In this document: positions 36,892-45,155 of the stretch, one piece after another
Layout: each line of letters begins with the position of its first letter
Position numbering within the stretch: position 1 is the stretch's first letter
NCBI RefSeq assembly: GCF_016907775.1
Contig: NZ_JAFBCO010000001.1
Coordinates: 558,001-622,000, forward strand
Length of the DNA stretch: 64,000 nucleotides
Reading direction: 5' to 3'
From: Pseudoglutamicibacter cumminsii
GTDB lineage: Bacteria; Actinomycetota; Actinomycetes; Actinomycetales; Micrococcaceae
Notes under the pieces: generated by a model
What the model was told of the DNA's origin: nothing
Database searches by the model: none
The model's input: only the letters and a program-made list of their open reading frames with translations
Made by a program: the position numbers and the translations under genes

Positions 36892-36919
36892 ACGACCACC
36901 CCCGTAAAGGGATGGCCGT
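36892..36919 (-). terminator. Imperfect hairpin between Dit and tail-tip genes
   Basis: ACG-A-CCA-C-CCC faces GGG-A-TGG-C-CGT with two internal mismatches. In the minus direction it leads into GTGTTTTG. It could weaken read-through from the Dit gene. Confidence 0.45.
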
Positions 36920-36945
36920 CAAAGAAAGATGTAGTGAGCGGCGGA

Positions 36946-37638
36946 TTAGGGGTTGCGCCAATTCGGCACAATGAGCACTTGTGAGATGCCAGTACCGAGA
37001 GTGATCCGATTGACCCCAGGCTTGAAGGTTGGGAATGCTTCACTGAGCGCATCGGTCTGGACTTTCCCGTGGGCGTGTGCGACGAGACGCGCGCTGTCGA
37101 GCGTGACGGAACCTGCTGGCGAATTCACGTGATAGACGCGCGCATTGATCGTCAGCGAGAGCGCCCCGGTGCCATAGACGGTGATGATCGGATCGGCATC
37201 GAGTAGGCCGGGGTTCGTGATCGCCCCAGACTCCGACATCGTTACCGACTTCAAGCCCTCAGACAAATAGCTGAAGGGCTGGCAGGTGAGCCGCGCGGTG
37301 AACAGCCCCCACCCCGACAGCTCCCGGCGCAACTCGCCAACTTCGCAGTGCTTAACCTTCCGATACACACCCGACTCACCAGTGAACGCGATCATGGACG
37401 CGCCCGTCAGCTCGTGAGAAGCCTGTCTATACTGGTGGAGCCCGTCACGGATAGACACGGCGAGCTCAAGCTCGACCTCGGTATCCTCCCAGCCCGTGAA
37501 GCGCGTGAGGGTCCCGGCGCGGCCTTCGACCTCAATATCATCCACCGCACGGACGGCGGCGGGAATCGCCACCGGTGCCGTGAGTCGCAGACCAAGCGAC
37601 GCCGAAGTCACCGTGTTGTTCAGGGTGAAGCCAAACAT
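36946..37638 (-). CDS. Distal tail protein (Dit)
   Basis: The 230-residue protein follows the Dit pattern of Gram-positive siphoviruses. An N-terminal ring domain holds IEVEGRAGTLTRFTGWEDTEVELELAV, and a C-terminal galectin-like part has TVYGTGALSLTINARVYHV. Dit forms the hub between tail tube and tail tip, and its place directly before the tail-tip gene and after the tape measure gene fits this. It starts two bases after the tape-measure stop. Confidence 0.88.
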   Translation of the reverse strand: MFGFTLNNTVTSASLGLRLTAPVAIPAAVRAVDDIEVEGRAGTLTRFTGWEDTEVELELAVSIRDGLHQYRQASHELTGASMIAFTGESGVYRKVKHCEVGELRRELSGWGLFTARLTCQPFSYLSEGLKSVTMSESGAITNPGLLDADPIITVYGTGALSLTINARVYHVNSPAGSVTLDSARLVAHAHGKVQTDALSEAFPTFKPGVNRITLGTGISQVLIVPNWRNP

Positions 37639-37640
37639 GA

Positions 37641-40319
37641 TCAGTAGCCTCCTGCCATCACAGTCTGCCGCCGATCAAGGCGCGCGAGTTGCTTGTCGAG
37701 AGCGGGTGCGAGCTTGCCCACCAGCGTCCCATCCGACAACGTCACTGAAATATCCAAAGACCCGAGGATGCGTTTTGCTGTTGCATCGACGATGCTCGCG
37801 ACATCCACACGCTCACTATCAGCACCGCCACTCGTATCGCGACTGATAGCTATGGGTTGTGGGGTGAGGTCAACGGCAGGTACCTGTAGATCCGCAACCG
37901 CCTCGATCGGGACGCTCAGCCCGTCTTCAAGGTCGGCGAAGGCGTCCATCGTGTCCCTAGCTAAACCAGTAGCGGCGGTGACGGCTTCGTTGCCGTCCGT
38001 GCGGATGGAGCCTGCGAGGCCTTCGACAAGCATCTGTCCTGCCCACGCCATCTTGCGAGATGGTGAGTGGATACCGAAGAAGCCGGTGATCGAGTCCCAA
38101 ATTCCGCTTGCCCAGTTCGAGACCCGATTCCACAACCAGCCCGCCAAGCCTTGGATGCCATTCCACAGGCCGTAGACGAGGTTCTTACCCGCCTCCACCA
38201 TCTGCCACACGCCCTGCCCAACAGCAGACACAATCCCAGAAATAATCGATGGGATTGCTGCGACGATTGTGGAAATGATCTGCGGCAGGTTTCGCACCAA
38301 CGCGGTGAGGAGTTGGATTCCTGCTTGGACGAGTTGCGGGATAGCCCCACCAATCGCCGATACAATACTGGCGATAATCTGCGGGAGCGCGGCGACGATC
38401 GTCGTGATGATCTGCGGTAGCGCCCCAATCAACGCCGTCAACAACTGAATGCCTGCTTGGATCAGTTGTGGGATCGCACCCACCACGCCGCTGACGATCG
38501 CGGTAATAATCTGTGGGAGTGCTGCGACGATTGCTGTGATGATCTGAGGCAGCGCCCCGATCAAGGCGGTGAGTAGTTGGATTCCTGCTTCGATGATTTG
38601 TGGAATCGCCCCGACGAGGAAGGTCACTATGCCGGTGATGATCTGTGGGAGGGCTTCGATGATGATGGGAATTGATGCGATGAGTCCTTCGGTAAGTCCG
38701 GTGATGAGCTGCAACGCCGCATCAAGAAGCAACGGGAGGTTATCGACCAGGCCCTGCACTAAAGCCATGAGCATCTCCACCGCCGCAGGAACCAGTTCCG
38801 GTAGTGCTTCGCCGATACCAGAGACGAGGGTGGCGATGATCTGAATCGCCGCCTCCAACAAAGACGGCAACGTTTCGATGATTGCTTCTACTAAAGCGAT
38901 GATCAGCGTCACGGCTGTTTCTGCTACTTGTGGCAACACCTTGATAATGCCTTCAAGGAGCGCGGTCAAAATGCTCATGCCGGTCTCGACCACCATCGGT
39001 AGCTGCTCAGCAATAAATGCGAGAGCTTCCTGTAACACGGTGCCGAGGGTGTCAATCAGGGCAGGCGTGCCTCCTTCTTCGAACGCTGTCGTGAGTTCGT
39101 CGATCCAGCCGTTGACCATCGGCAACACCGAACCCGCCAACGCCTCAGAGACTCCGCCTGCGAGGAGGCCTTTGAGGTTTTCGATCCCGTCCTGCATTGT
39201 TGCGAGCTGGCCGCTAAAAGTCTTGGATTGGGCGTCCATCGCCCCATAGAACCGGCCACCCTCGGCCGTGGCAGAAGCAAACGCGTCCGCAACCATGTCC
39301 GCAGAGATAGCTCCCTTGGCCATTTCCTCCTTGAGCTCACCAATGCTTTTGCCGGTCTTGCGGCTGATCTCTTCGAGCGGGTTGAATCCGGCGTTGATCA
39401 TCTGCAGCAAGTCCTGACCCGTGAGCTTGCCGGTCGAGGACATTTGGGCGAAGGCGAGCGTGAGCGATTCCATCTTCACCGCATCTCCTTGGGAGATGTC
39501 GCCGATTTCGTTGAGGTGCTTTTTCGCATCCTCCAGGCTCATCCCGAAGCTCAGGAGGGTTTGCATGTTGCCCGCGAGGTCCTCCATACCAAACGGAGTC
39601 TTCGCCGCCTGGGCCTTCAAATCATTCACAAGCTTCTGAGCCTTGGCTTGGTCACCCAGCATCGTCGTAAAGGATGTCGAGTATTGCTCCATGCGGGCGT
39701 TGTACTCCACGCCTTCCTTCAACGCGCCTACCATGCCGCGACCGATCGAGGCGATCGCATGCCCGATTCCTTTGACTCCGGCGATGATAGCTTCGGAGGC
39801 GAGGTTGGCTTTCAACACGTCACCGAAAATGCGGGTCTTGGAGCTGGTGGTGTCCATCTCCACGCCGAGATCATCGACCGCGCCCTCGAGTTTGCCCGCA
39901 TCTTTGGCAGCGCCCTTCGCATCATCTCCCGCACCGTCTGCCTCGTTCCCGAAATCTGAGAGGGCGTCGTTGTTGGCTTTGAGTTCGCCTTCGAGCCGGT
40001 TGAGTTGCGCGCCTGCGTTGTTGAGCTGGATCTGCCAATTCTTCGTCCGACTATCGTTCTCACCAAAGCTCGTGGCGGAGTTTTCGAGTGCGGCGCGTAG
40101 GGTCTCGATCTTGGCTTTTTGAGCTTCGATTTCTTTGCCCAGCACTTGGTTACGGGCGGTGAGGGCTTCGGCGGACTGGTCGTTCTTATCGAACGAGGAC
40201 GCCACTAGCTTCATCTCCGAGCCGAGCACACGCATCTCGCGGTTAATATCCGTGATCGCGCGCTTGAACTCACGCTCACCCTCAAGCCCAATCTTCAAAC
40301 CAAAACTGGAGTCGGCCAT
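37641..40319 (-). CDS. Tape measure protein
   Basis: The 892-residue protein sets tail length. The N-terminal 120 residues are coiled coil. The conserved tape-measure block follows (FTTMLGDQAKAQKLVNDLKA, AKTPFGMEDLAGNMQTLLSF, GLTGQDLLQM-type helices). Then comes a long hydrophobic stretch made of repeated LPQIITAIVAALPQIITAIV-like units, and a C-terminal part with GIHSPSRKMAWAGQMLVEGL, which is common in such proteins. An AAGGAA ribosome-binding site precedes the ATG. The plus-strand cargo pair begins 60 bases upstream. Confidence 0.94.
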   Translation of the reverse strand: MADSSFGLKIGLEGEREFKRAITDINREMRVLGSEMKLVASSFDKNDQSAEALTARNQVLGKEIEAQKAKIETLRAALENSATSFGENDSRTKNWQIQLNNAGAQLNRLEGELKANNDALSDFGNEADGAGDDAKGAAKDAGKLEGAVDDLGVEMDTTSSKTRIFGDVLKANLASEAIIAGVKGIGHAIASIGRGMVGALKEGVEYNARMEQYSTSFTTMLGDQAKAQKLVNDLKAQAAKTPFGMEDLAGNMQTLLSFGMSLEDAKKHLNEIGDISQGDAVKMESLTLAFAQMSSTGKLTGQDLLQMINAGFNPLEEISRKTGKSIGELKEEMAKGAISADMVADAFASATAEGGRFYGAMDAQSKTFSGQLATMQDGIENLKGLLAGGVSEALAGSVLPMVNGWIDELTTAFEEGGTPALIDTLGTVLQEALAFIAEQLPMVVETGMSILTALLEGIIKVLPQVAETAVTLIIALVEAIIETLPSLLEAAIQIIATLVSGIGEALPELVPAAVEMLMALVQGLVDNLPLLLDAALQLITGLTEGLIASIPIIIEALPQIITGIVTFLVGAIPQIIEAGIQLLTALIGALPQIITAIVAALPQIITAIVSGVVGAIPQLIQAGIQLLTALIGALPQIITTIVAALPQIIASIVSAIGGAIPQLVQAGIQLLTALVRNLPQIISTIVAAIPSIISGIVSAVGQGVWQMVEAGKNLVYGLWNGIQGLAGWLWNRVSNWASGIWDSITGFFGIHSPSRKMAWAGQMLVEGLAGSIRTDGNEAVTAATGLARDTMDAFADLEDGLSVPIEAVADLQVPAVDLTPQPIAISRDTSGGADSERVDVASIVDATAKRILGSLDISVTLSDGTLVGKLAPALDKQLARLDRRQTVMAGGY
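38193..38588 (-). repeat. Three tandem 132-base (44-residue) repeats in the tape measure gene
   Basis: Copies at 38588-38457, 38456-38325 and 38324-38193 each encode AGIQLLTAL...LPQII...IV units. The exact 132-base period is checked at the motif CTGCTTGGA and neighbours. Copy number could change tail length. Confidence 0.85.
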
Positions 40320-40349
40320 AGGTCTGTATTCCTTCGCGTTGCTGGGGGT

Positions 40350-40355
40350 TAAAAT
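40350..40355 (+). promoter_or_regulatory. Possible -10 box of the plus-strand cargo pair
   Basis: TAAAAT at 40350-40355 lies 23 bases before the GTG of the first cargo gene. No strong -35 box is visible. A transcript starting near 40362 would include the GAGGAGG ribosome-binding site. Confidence 0.4.
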
Positions 40356-40378
40356 TGGCTAGAGGATGAGGAGGAATC

Positions 40379-40579
40379 GTGTGGGCCAATGTTGTAACTA
40401 ATCGCCGGTGGGTATGGCCGTTGTTTGCTTTACTCGTCATCGGTACGGTCGTTTTCGCTGTTTTGTGGATGAGCGGTGTCGTGCATCCCGTCACGGGCAT
40501 CGCTAATGCAGCAGGTTTCGCAATATGTGCGATCGGGCTTGTAGCGTGGCATCTTGCCACTCGTGGTTTGCAGCGATGA
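40379..40579 (+). CDS. Small two-helix membrane protein (phage cargo)
   Basis: This 66-residue protein has two hydrophobic helices: WVWPLFALLVIGTVVFAVLW and GIANAAGFAICAIGLVAWHL. It starts with GTG behind a near-perfect GAGGAGG ribosome-binding site and overlaps the hydrolase gene by four bases (ATGA). It lies on the plus strand, against the tail genes on both sides, so it is not part of tail assembly. I do not recognise the family. A superinfection-exclusion or other lysogen trait is possible. Confidence 0.78.
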   Translation: MWANVVTNRRWVWPLFALLVIGTVVFAVLWMSGVVHPVTGIANAAGFAICAIGLVAWHLATRGLQR

Positions 40580-41193
40580 GCATTCCGGTGCTTTTCCTCC
40601 ACGGACTTGGTGAGACCCCGCAAGCCTGGAATGGCGTCATCAACGAGTTCGAGAGCATTGACGCGCTCACGCCCACTGTTTTCGATCAGCCATCAGGAAC
40701 GCCATGGTCGTTACATGAGCGCACGGACGAACTCGCCGCATCACTGAATGATCCAGTCGACGTGGTTGGGCTATCTCTTGGTGCGGTGATGGGTCTTGAT
40801 CTGGCAATTCGGCACCCGCGCATGGTTCGGTCGCTGTTTCTTTCAGCTCCGCAGGCGCGCCCTCCTAAAGCATTGATGTGCATTCAAAGCGTTCTCATGC
40901 GAGTCTTGCCTGAGCGTCTCGTGTGCCCACCACAGATTTCCAAGCAACAGTTGCTGGAAATCCTGCGTCAAATATCAGCCATTGATTTTGAGCCAGAGCT
41001 TGGAAATATCGCGGTTCCAACGACGATTGCGTGCGGCTCGAAAGACCGTGCGAATCTTCCTGCCGCCCGCACCATCAGCCAACAGATCCCACATGCCCGC
41101 CTCATCGTTGTGCCAGACGCGGGTCATCAGTGGCATCAATCAATGCCCACGCAATTCGCTCACGAACTAAAAGCCCACTGGAACAGTATCTAA
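40576..41193 (+). CDS. Alpha/beta hydrolase (phage cargo)
   Basis: The 205-residue protein has the alpha/beta-hydrolase fold: strand and oxyanion segment VLFLHGLGETPQAW, nucleophile elbow GLSLGAV (serine), a likely acid in ACGSKDRANLP, and the histidine of DAGHQWHQ. It has no signal peptide, so it acts in the cytoplasm. The substrate is unknown. It is coupled to the small membrane protein, and its stop overlaps, on the other strand, the end of the frameshifted tail chaperone by four bases. The pair fits a lysogenic-conversion cassette. Confidence 0.87.
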   Translation: MSIPVLFLHGLGETPQAWNGVINEFESIDALTPTVFDQPSGTPWSLHERTDELAASLNDPVDVVGLSLGAVMGLDLAIRHPRMVRSLFLSAPQARPPKALMCIQSVLMRVLPERLVCPPQISKQQLLEILRQISAIDFEPELGNIAVPTTIACGSKDRANLPAARTISQQIPHARLIVVPDAGHQWHQSMPTQFAHELKAHWNSI

Positions 41194-41812
41194 ATCCCGG
41201 CAGGAATCACGTCGTCGATGAACCATTGACGTAAGGGTTGGGCTCTGCCGGTTTCGAGTCGCCAGCAGTCGACCAGATCCAACAGCTCACCAAACACGGT
41301 TAAGCCCACCTCCACCCGCGATAGGTGGAGATGGGCCATTCCGATATACGCCAGCCGCGTGAACACAGAATTGTCGGTTTCGACTATCCGTCCACCGCTG
41401 CTGGTGCTTTTGGGACTGGCTCGGTAAAGATGTCTCGGCGTGTGCCTCGCTGGAGGGCTTCGGCGATCGCGCCACGATAGTCCGCCAGATCAGCAGGCAC
41501 AGTGAGTAGTTCAACCTCATCCACGCTCAGCTCTGGGCGCTTGCCGTCTGGGTGGCGGTGATTGTGGATCTGGACTGACTGGTTGGCTAGCAGCGTGATC
41601 AGCCAAATCACCTCACCGAGCGTTTTACCCAGATCATCAGAGGTTTCGAGGGCCTCGCCGAGGTGCTCAAGTCCGCCGTAGCGTTCGGCGATGAGCCGGG
41701 TGGCGCGGGTGGTGAGCACCAATTCGAACGGCTCCCCACCAATCAGCACAGTCGCTGACCGGCCAGACTCCACCGTGCTTGCAGCCTTAGCGTTGCTGGT
41801 TTTCTTGCTCAT
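41190..41812 (-). CDS. Tail assembly chaperone, long form made by -1 frameshift (GT-type)
   Basis: At 41414-41408 the minus strand reads CCCAAAA, positioned as C CCA AAA in the zero frame, the canonical slippery heptamer. After a -1 shift the new frame stays open for 72 residues (SSGGRIVETDNSVFTRLAYI and on to FIDDVIPAGI) and ends with TAG at 41190-41192. The long product would have 207 residues. A short/long chaperone pair between the tail-tube and tape-measure genes is a conserved feature of siphoviruses (G/GT of lambda). Frameshifting itself is inferred. The alternative third frame shows no better candidate. Confidence 0.82.
41384..41812 (-). CDS. Tail assembly chaperone, short form (G-type)
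   Basis: The 142-residue protein (MSKKTSNAKAASTVESGRSA, then VLIGGEPFELVLTTRATRLIAERYGG) lies directly after the major tail protein, the usual place of the chaperone that coats the tape measure. A GAGGA ribosome-binding site precedes the ATG at 41812. The frame is open much further upstream, but only by reading across the tail-tube gene. A slippery site near its end makes a longer form. Confidence 0.85.
   Translation of the reverse strand: MSKKTSNAKAASTVESGRSATVLIGGEPFELVLTTRATRLIAERYGGLEHLGEALETSDDLGKTLGEVIWLITLLANQSVQIHNHRHPDGKRPELSVDEVELLTVPADLADYRGAIAEALQRGTRRDIFTEPVPKAPAAVDG
41408..41414 (-). promoter_or_regulatory. Programmed -1 frameshift slippery site CCCAAAA
   Basis: Read on the minus strand, the heptamer is in the X XXY YYZ phase of the short chaperone frame, eight codons before its stop. 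This is the position expected for G/GT frameshifting. Confidence 0.82.
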
Positions 41813-41831
41813 GGCTTTCAGTCCTCTCGGG

Positions 41832-42440
41832 CTAGCTGTTGGATGCGGGTTTCGCGCTGGTGGTGGCGGGTTCATAGACTTGCGCATACCAGTTCGTGAT
41901 CGTCTCGGGCTTGACCCCGGTGCTGCCTTCGGTGACTTCGGCCTTCCACGGATGACGCCCCTTTGTATCCGGCTTGTTGCGGCGCAGAATCGTGCCCTCA
42001 ATGCTCGGGGTGGAGAACGTGATCGAGTCAGCCTTGGTGGCCAGCGTTTCTGTTGGCAGGGCGAACTTGACACGGTACAGCCAGAAATACTGATACTTCC
42101 CATTGCTTCGTGCGGCTCGGAAACCTATCGCCACTGGAGACCCACCGTCCTCGGAGGCTGAGATGAGCACCCCGTTAGAATCCACGCTCGCGCCAGTCAA
42201 GGCGGCGGCTGCTTCACCACCCAGATCATCAATCCCCAAAGTGAGGGTTCCGGATTTGAATTCCTTGACGATCTCGGAAGGGCCGTCATCGGCATACAGG
42301 ATCGCTTCAGCCACCTCGACGGAGAGTTCAGCGGAGATAGCTTTGGCCAGCGGTTTGGGTTTGGCGTAGGTTTCCTCACCCGTATCGGGGTTTTCGGTGA
42401 TCGTGGCGTAGTAGAGCTTGTCTAAACCAATAGTTGCCAT
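41832..42440 (-). CDS. Major tail (tube) protein
   Basis: The 202-residue protein resembles the phi13-type major tail protein: MATIGLDKLYYATITENPDTG, LYADDGPSEIVKEFKSGTLTLGIDDL, RAARSNGKYQYFWLYRVKFA and EGTILRRNKPDTKG...WKAEV. It polymerises into the tail tube. It lies between head-tail joining genes and the tail chaperone, as expected. Confidence 0.92.
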   Translation of the reverse strand: MATIGLDKLYYATITENPDTGEETYAKPKPLAKAISAELSVEVAEAILYADDGPSEIVKEFKSGTLTLGIDDLGGEAAAALTGASVDSNGVLISASEDGGSPVAIGFRAARSNGKYQYFWLYRVKFALPTETLATKADSITFSTPSIEGTILRRNKPDTKGRHPWKAEVTEGSTGVKPETITNWYAQVYEPATTSAKPASNS

Positions 42441-42452
42441 GAGAAATTCTCC

Positions 42453-42797
42453 TTATCTGTAGATGTGGTGGGTTGCGACGTCTATCGCGTAATGGTGAAA
42501 TCCGGTATCAGCTTCAAAGCCGACATACGTACGGCCAGTAATCGTTAAACCGGCGTCGAGCAGGGCGCGGGTAATGCGGTTACGCAGGTCGAGATAGTTA
42601 GATTTCGTGAAAAGTGCGAGGCGAACTTCCTCAACCTCGATACTGGGTTGATTGTCTGCGAACACGTCCAACACGTCCGTCAGCGGGGTTGCCACCAGAT
42701 ACGTCTGCGACGCTGGCGTCGTCGTGTAGAGGCTGACTTCGAACGGCAAACCAAGCTCGTCAGCGATCGTCGTGAGTTGTTCGAGGAGTGCGGTCAT
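42453..42797 (-). CDS. Tail completion/terminator-like protein
   Basis: The 114-residue protein (MTALLEQLTTIADELGLPFE...YLDLRNRITRALLDAGLTITGRTYVGFEADTGFHHYAIDV) lies just before the major tail gene, where siphoviruses encode the tail terminator (gpU/gp17-like). The pattern of an N-terminal helix, a central helix and terminal strands fits that fold. The call rests mainly on position. It overlaps the previous gene by four bases. Confidence 0.7.
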   Translation of the reverse strand: MTALLEQLTTIADELGLPFEVSLYTTTPASQTYLVATPLTDVLDVFADNQPSIEVEEVRLALFTKSNYLDLRNRITRALLDAGLTITGRTYVGFEADTGFHHYAIDVATHHIYR

Positions 42798-43231
42798 GGT
42801 TTGACCTGCTCAATCCGCGCCGTCAACGCCGTTTTCATAGCCTCGATCGCACCCCGCCTTGTTTGCGACCGTGTGGGTGCAAGAAACGGGCGCGCAGGTT
42901 GGTTGGATCGGCCGTGTTCGAGGACGTTGGCGATCAACGCATTCGCTCTGCCGTCGCGGCGGTTCTCAGCGAAGCCAACCTTAATGTTGTGATCGCCTCG
43001 GCTGTTTACTTTCACCGAGGTCGTACCAAGTGCAGCAAGTAGTTGCCCGGTTGAACGCGAGGGATTCTTGGTGGCGCGTCCGATCGCGCCGGTGAGGTTG
43101 GCTCGCATGCGCGGCTCAACCACTGCTGCTCCTGCCTCGAGCACTTCATCCGCAGATGTTTCCAGCACGCGGCTGGCAGCGTCGAGGGAATCAATGAACG
43201 CGTTGGGAAGGCGAATCTGCACTCTAGCCAC
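42794..43231 (-). CDS. HK97 gp10-like head-tail joining protein
   Basis: The 145-residue protein begins VARVQIRLPNAFIDSLDAAS and ends with a helix after RPFLAPTRSQTRRGAIEAMK, the typical gp10-family end. The family joins capsid connector and tail. The start is GTG at 43231 behind GAAGGAGAGG, overlapping the head-closure gene by eight bases. The frame also has an upstream start at 43276, but it lacks this site. Confidence 0.82.
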   Translation of the reverse strand: MARVQIRLPNAFIDSLDAASRVLETSADEVLEAGAAVVEPRMRANLTGAIGRATKNPSRSTGQLLAALGTTSVKVNSRGDHNIKVGFAENRRDGRANALIANVLEHGRSNQPARPFLAPTRSQTRRGAIEAMKTALTARIEQVKP

Positions 43232-43562
43232 GGGCCTCTCCTTCGGGCGTGGTCTGGTGGGCAAGAATCTCGACATACCTGCCGATCACCTCGACGGCGT
43301 CGATCACATACCTGCCCTCTGGTGCGCTGATCTCCATATCAGTGGTCACGGATAGTCCGGGGATGGTACGGATGCGGAAGAGAACGTCAGCCTGTGAGTA
43401 CGCGGCGCGATTCACCCACGCAGCCGATGCATGCCGCACCTCGATCTGCGCCCGCACCGTTGCTCGCACCTCATCGCGCGTGGTGGTGAACCCCGCCTTA
43501 TCACGCACCGTAACCGGGACGATGAGGTCGATGGATGTGGTCATGTATCCAAGAGAAGCCAT
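43224..43562 (-). CDS. Head-closure (head-tail adaptor) protein
   Basis: This 112-residue beta-rich protein (SIDLIVPVTVRDKAGFTTTRDEV, AAYSQADVLFRIRTIPGL, APEGRYVIDAVEVIGRYVEI) matches the SPP1 gp16 / head-closure family in pattern and place. It closes the portal channel after packaging and binds the tail. The ATG at 43562 follows an AGGAG-like site. Confidence 0.83.
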   Translation of the reverse strand: MASLGYMTTSIDLIVPVTVRDKAGFTTTRDEVRATVRAQIEVRHASAAWVNRAAYSQADVLFRIRTIPGLSVTTDMEISAPEGRYVIDAVEVIGRYVEILAHQTTPEGEARG

Positions 43563-43574
43563 GAGTTGTTCTCC

Positions 43575-43892
43575 TTAGACTTTCCATTCGCGATCCAGAC
43601 GCAGCAGATTGTTCACCGCGTTCCACACCGCCCGAGCCGCATCGGGTTTATCTGCCCAGAACCCTGCTGTGGAACCATCACGCGACTCATAGAAATGGGA
43701 GGCGAGCATGACAACGCCCTGCCGGGTCGCCCCAGACATGTCGTGGGTCTCGTAGTAGCCCTCATCAAGGTGTTGGTAGGCGCAGGCGTAGGAGGTGGCC
43801 GCATTCACCAATGCGACAAGCAGCTTGTCGTCATCGTCAAAGGTGATGAGCAGGTTCGCCTTCACCTGATCGATAAGCTCTGTTGTGGTCAT
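43575..43892 (-). CDS. Head-tail connector (gp6-like) protein
   Basis: The 105-residue mostly helical protein (MTTTELIDQVKANLLITFDDDDKLLVALVNAATSYACAYQH) matches the gp6/gp15-like connector family that sits under the portal. The ATG at 43892 has GGGGG eight bases before. A GTG nine bases upstream is the alternative. It follows the capsid gene by about 20 bases. Confidence 0.85.
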   Translation of the reverse strand: MTTTELIDQVKANLLITFDDDDKLLVALVNAATSYACAYQHLDEGYYETHDMSGATRQGVVMLASHFYESRDGSTAGFWADKPDAARAVWNAVNNLLRLDREWKV

Positions 43893-43914
43893 TGCGGCCA
43901 CCCCCTTTCCATGG

Positions 43915-45141
43915 TTATGCGCCTGTCTTTTGGGTTAGCAGCTTGACTGCTTCGGGTAGGACGAGCTTGCCGTCCAGTCGCTGCGAGGCTAGGAATCCGA
44001 CCTGTCCGGTGGTGGCGAACAGTTCGTTGAGACGCTTGAAGGAGCGGCCCTGGCGGTCGGCGATCCAGTAATACGACAAGTCACCGAAAGCAACCGTGGA
44101 CGCACCAGCCTTGATTTCCGGCACGAAGGTGCTCGTGTGGACGGGGCGGCCAAGGACAAGGTCTGGGGTTCCTGTGGTCAGGGCTGGCTGCCACAGATAC
44201 TGGCCGTTGCCGTCCTTGAGCTTGCGGATGGTTTTCACGGTCGAGTCGTTCATCAGCCATACCGCGTTCTTCCGATACGGGCCGCGCAAACCGTAGTGCA
44301 GATCGATGAGTTCATCAGCCGTAATATCGCTCGCCTTGCCCGTAGTCAGTGCCTTCTCACCACCACCAGTGGCTGCGAAAATACCGGTGGGCTTGCCCTT
44401 TCCGTCCCCGGTGAGGAAGGCTTCTTCTTCGGCAGCGCCGATACGGCGAGCAAACTCCGCCGCCAGGTACTGCTCGACATTAAACGCGCTATCGTTCAAG
44501 AGTTCCTCTGAAATTTTGAGGAAGGTGCCGAGCTTAAACGCGCTCAGCGTCACCTGCGTGAAGGCTTCATCTGACTCTGTATATGGCTTGCCTTCATCGA
44601 GCCACCCAGCAGTACCATGCGTGGAGACGACCGGGATCTTCCGATCCCCGCTGGTGGTTTGAATGACCTTCGCCAAGGAGCGCATGATGTTCTGATCTTC
44701 CAGTGAGGAGATCAGCGTGCGTTCAAACTCGTCAGGCACCAGATAGCCGCCCTCGGTATCGACGCCCTCGGACAGTGCGTTGCGTACTTCCATCGGTGAA
44801 ATGTTCAGTCGCATCGCATCCCAAAACGCCCGCTTATACGAGGCGGTTGCTCGAGGTGCAGTCGGCTTGGCTTCATCATCAGGGTTCATGCCTGGCATTG
44901 AGGTCAGCGGCGTGTTGGTTGCCTTGGCGAGGTCGGCGTCGCGGCGCAGTGCACGTTCGGAACGGGCGATTTCATTGGTGAGACAATCGATCTCGGCTTC
45001 CATCTTCGCGTAAGCCTGATCATCTTCAGCCGACAAGCAGCCCGATGTAGCATCGCGGCGCTCATCGAGGAAGGCCTTCGCCTTCTCCCAAACATCTGCG
45101 CGCTTGGTACGAAGGTCAGAAACAGAAAGTGAAGTAGACAT
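43915..45141 (-). CDS. Major capsid protein, HK97 fold
   Basis: The 408-residue protein has an N-terminal coiled-coil delta/scaffold region (about 1-100). The HK97-type shell domain follows: SEGVDTEGGYLVPDEFERTLI, LGTFLKISEELLNDSAFNVE, AAEEEAFLTGDGKGKPTGIF and, near the end, GDLSYYWIADRQGRSFKRLNE. The protease gene just upstream would remove the delta region during maturation. Confidence 0.96.
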   Translation of the reverse strand: MSTSLSVSDLRTKRADVWEKAKAFLDERRDATSGCLSAEDDQAYAKMEAEIDCLTNEIARSERALRRDADLAKATNTPLTSMPGMNPDDEAKPTAPRATASYKRAFWDAMRLNISPMEVRNALSEGVDTEGGYLVPDEFERTLISSLEDQNIMRSLAKVIQTTSGDRKIPVVSTHGTAGWLDEGKPYTESDEAFTQVTLSAFKLGTFLKISEELLNDSAFNVEQYLAAEFARRIGAAEEEAFLTGDGKGKPTGIFAATGGGEKALTTGKASDITADELIDLHYGLRGPYRKNAVWLMNDSTVKTIRKLKDGNGQYLWQPALTTGTPDLVLGRPVHTSTFVPEIKAGASTVAFGDLSYYWIADRQGRSFKRLNELFATTGQVGFLASQRLDGKLVLPEAVKLLTQKTGA

Positions 45142-45155
45142 GAGTGTTGGTCCTT

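Noticed and set aside
38193-38588. Possible CRISPR-like array
   Set aside because: The regular repeats are coding repeats of the tape measure protein with a 132-base period and no spacers. No other array-like structure is seen in the window.
41287-41520. Minus-strand frame overlapping the end of the tail chaperone gene
   Set aside because: It is in the third frame, not the -1 frame reached from the slippery site. The true extension ends at 41190.
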